A DNA stretch of 6,810 nt from Victivallales bacterium (lineage in GTDB: Bacteria; Verrucomicrobiota; Lentisphaeria; Oligosphaerales; Oligosphaeraceae): positions 1 to 6,810 of the forward strand of contig CAAGMX010000490.1 of NCBI GenBank assembly GCA_900771165.1, written 5' to 3'. Under the pieces are notes generated by a model. That model worked only from the letters and a program-made list of their open reading frames with translations. It was not told the DNA's origin and ran no database searches. The stretch's first letter is position 1; every line of letters begins with the position of its first letter. Positions 5,368 through 6,810 of this stretch are shown here, one piece after another. A program made the translations under genes and the position numbers.

Positions 5368-6394
5368 GGAAGTCTTCTTCCACCTCCTGGGGGTTCAGTC
5401 CCTTCCGGACAAAAAATTCCATGAACTTTTCCGAGAGCACCTGGGATTCGGGGAGTTGGACCACCATCTCCCCCACAGCCTTGCCGTTGACGGTGCGGGT
5501 GGCGGCATAGAGGATGTTCAGGGGCGTGCGGCATTCCAGCATGATATTCCCCAGCATGGGCTCGAAGGCGGTCAAGCCGGTGAAGGTGATGCGCACCTTT
5601 TTGCCTGTGCGGATCTCCTCCACGGAATGGGCGGCCTCCGCCAGCACCATCCGCCGGGCTGCGGCCGTCCTGGGGGCGCGGAACACCTGGTCCACACTGC
5701 CCTGCTCCACCACCTTTCCGCCGTCCAGGACCGCCACTTCGCTGCAGATCTCCCGGATCACATCCATCTCATGGGTGATGACCACGATGGTGATGCCAAA
5801 GCGGGCATTGAGATCCTTCAGAAGATGGAGGATGGAGGCGGTGGTCTGGGGATCCAGGGCGCTGGTGGCCTCGTCGGAAAGGAGAATCTTCGGCTCCGTG
5901 GCCAGGGCACGAGCAATGGCCACCCGCTGACGCTGCCCGCCGGAAAGCTGGGCCGGATACGCCGAGGCCTTGTCCAGAAGCCCCACCACGGAAAGCATCT
6001 CCTCCGCCCGACGACGGGCCACATTCCGGGGAACTCCCGCCACCTCCAGGGGGAACAGCACATTCCCCAGCACATTCCGCTGCATCAGCAGGTTGAAGCC
6101 CTGGAAGATCATCCCGATGTCCCGCCGGGCATTCCGCAGGGCCCGGGAGGACAGCGTGGTCAGCTCCTGCCCGTTGACCCGCACTAGGCCGCTGTCGGGC
6201 TTCTCCAGGAGATTCAGGCAGCGCACCAGGGTGCTCTTTCCTGCGCCGGAAAGGCCGATCACCCCGAAGACGGCCCCGGGGCGCACCTGAAAGGAGATGT
6301 CATCCAGGGCACGGAAGACGCCGGAGGCCCCGGAAAACTCCTTGACCAGGTGTTCCACCTGGATGATGGGCTGGGAAGAGACGGGAGAATCCAT
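5360..6394 (-). CDS. metN: Methionine ABC transporter ATP-binding protein MetN
   Basis: The ATPase subunit that drives methionine uptake at the inner face of the membrane. The 344-residue protein has a Walker A GLSGAGKST (47-55), Q-loop Gln98 in IFQGFN, signature LSGGQRQR (150-157), Walker B ILLSDEA (170-176, catalytic Glu175) and switch His208 in THEMD. The C-terminal part (about 262-340, with TGLTAFEPMLGNI) is a NIL domain. In this family that domain binds methionine and shuts transport when the internal pool is high, so feedback inhibition is likely here. Length and layout are normal. The ATG at 6394 lies 21 nt after the metQ stop. The gap holds no SD-like sequence, so initiation may depend on coupling to metQ. 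Its TGA overlaps the metI start. Confidence 0.97.
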   Translation of the reverse strand: MDSPVSSQPIIQVEHLVKEFSGASGVFRALDDISFQVRPGAVFGVIGLSGAGKSTLVRCLNLLEKPDSGLVRVNGQELTTLSSRALRNARRDIGMIFQGFNLLMQRNVLGNVLFPLEVAGVPRNVARRRAEEMLSVVGLLDKASAYPAQLSGGQRQRVAIARALATEPKILLSDEATSALDPQTTASILHLLKDLNARFGITIVVITHEMDVIREICSEVAVLDGGKVVEQGSVDQVFRAPRTAAARRMVLAEAAHSVEEIRTGKKVRITFTGLTAFEPMLGNIMLECRTPLNILYAATRTVNGKAVGEMVVQLPESQVLSEKFMEFFVRKGLNPQEVEEDFHE

Positions 6395-6415
6395 GAGAAA
6401 ACCGACGGGATTCCG

Positions 6416-6810
6416 CTACTCCACGAAAGGCACCACGGCGCCGTCGTATTTCTCCAGGATGAACTTCTGGATGGTCTCCGACTTGAGAATCTCCACCAGG
6501 GCGCGGACCGCCGGATCATTCTCCCGGCCGGCCTTCACGGTGATGATGTTCACATAGGTCCTGGCCGCCTGGGAATCGGGCTTCTCCGCCAGAATGGCGT
6601 CCCGTCCCACGGAGAGTCCCGCCTGCAGGGCGTAGTTGCCGTTAAGAACCACCAGAGCCACATCCTGGCGCATCCGGGCCACCTGGGCGGCCTCCAGCTC
6701 CACAATGTCCACCTTCTTGGTGTATTCCACGATGTCCTGCCGGGTGGCGGTGAGGCCAGCTCCCTCCCGGAGCTTCAGGATGCCATTGTCCGCCAGCAGC
6801 AGCAGGGCCC
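6416..6810 (-). CDS. metQ: Methionine-binding lipoprotein MetQ (C-terminal half)
   Basis: The extracytoplasmic solute-binding subunit that delivers methionine to MetNI, normally a lipoprotein of the NlpA/MetQ family. Only the last 130 complete residues are in the window; the signal peptide, lipobox and first lobe lie beyond the right edge. The visible part begins ALLLLADNGILKLREGAGLT. It continues with family landmarks: DIVELEAAQVARMRQDVALVV, NGNYALQAGL, TYVNIITVKAGREND and the ending KFILEKYDGAVVPFVE. It terminates with TAG at 6418-6416. It is the first gene of the unit seen here, giving the order Q-N-I. I see nothing broken in the visible part. Confidence 0.94.
   Translation of the reverse strand, partial: ALLLLADNGILKLREGAGLTATRQDIVEYTKKVDIVELEAAQVARMRQDVALVVLNGNYALQAGLSVGRDAILAEKPDSQAARTYVNIITVKAGRENDPAVRALVEILKSETIQKFILEKYDGAVVPFVE

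Noticed and set aside
1..6810. tRNA, rRNA, CRISPR array, insertion sequence or prophage
   Set aside because: No cloverleaf or CCA-type ends, no regularly spaced repeats, no transposase or integrase motifs and no target duplications were seen.

Overview
The window is a compact, GC-rich bacterial segment in which every gene I can support lies on the minus strand, so transcription runs from high to low coordinates. In that order it holds the C-terminal half of metQ (cut by the right edge), metN, metI, a secreted SGNH-fold protein of the DUF4886 type, gltX, der, and the first 40 codons of an unidentified gene cut by the left edge. The organism is not certain. The glutamyl-tRNA synthetase has an unusual KMSKS-like stretch (KPYSKRDGD), a long internal insertion and no visible zinc-ligand cluster. 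The window also has a DUF4886 protein and mostly no Shine-Dalgarno sequences. Together these suggest a host- or gut-associated member of the Verrucomicrobiota/Lentisphaerota/Kiritimatiellota group, but this is a low-confidence guess from memory of family patterns.

Right part (about 4660-6810): metQ, metN and metI encode one high-affinity methionine ABC importer: binding protein, ATPase with a C-terminal NIL sensor domain, and permease. metQ and metN are 21 nt apart, and metN and metI overlap by 8 nt (ATGAATGA), so this is a tight, probably translationally coupled operon in the order Q-N-I. Its promoter and any methionine riboswitch lie outside the window.

Middle (about 1887-4659): a 196-nt gap with short GC-rich hairpins and a C/T-rich tract leads to an exported 309-residue SGNH/DUF4886 protein. 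It is followed after 51 nt by gltX (glutamyl-tRNA synthetase, 531 aa). The 51-nt gap is almost pure pyrimidine on the coding strand.

Left part (1-1886): a 204-nt gap holds a 67-nt interrupted palindrome, a G-rich polypurine tract and a small GC hairpin. It precedes der, the double-GTPase ribosome-assembly factor. After der, an AT-rich patch carries a 51-nt near-perfect palindrome directly upstream of the partial left-edge gene.

The genes are mostly housekeeping (methionine uptake, tRNA charging, ribosome assembly), and I see no convincing new multi-gene system. The items most worth a second look are the palindrome at 137-187, the insertion in GltX, the structured and strand-asymmetric DNA flanking gltX, the SD-less C/T-rich leaders, and the Asn-to-Ser change in the second G4 motif of Der.
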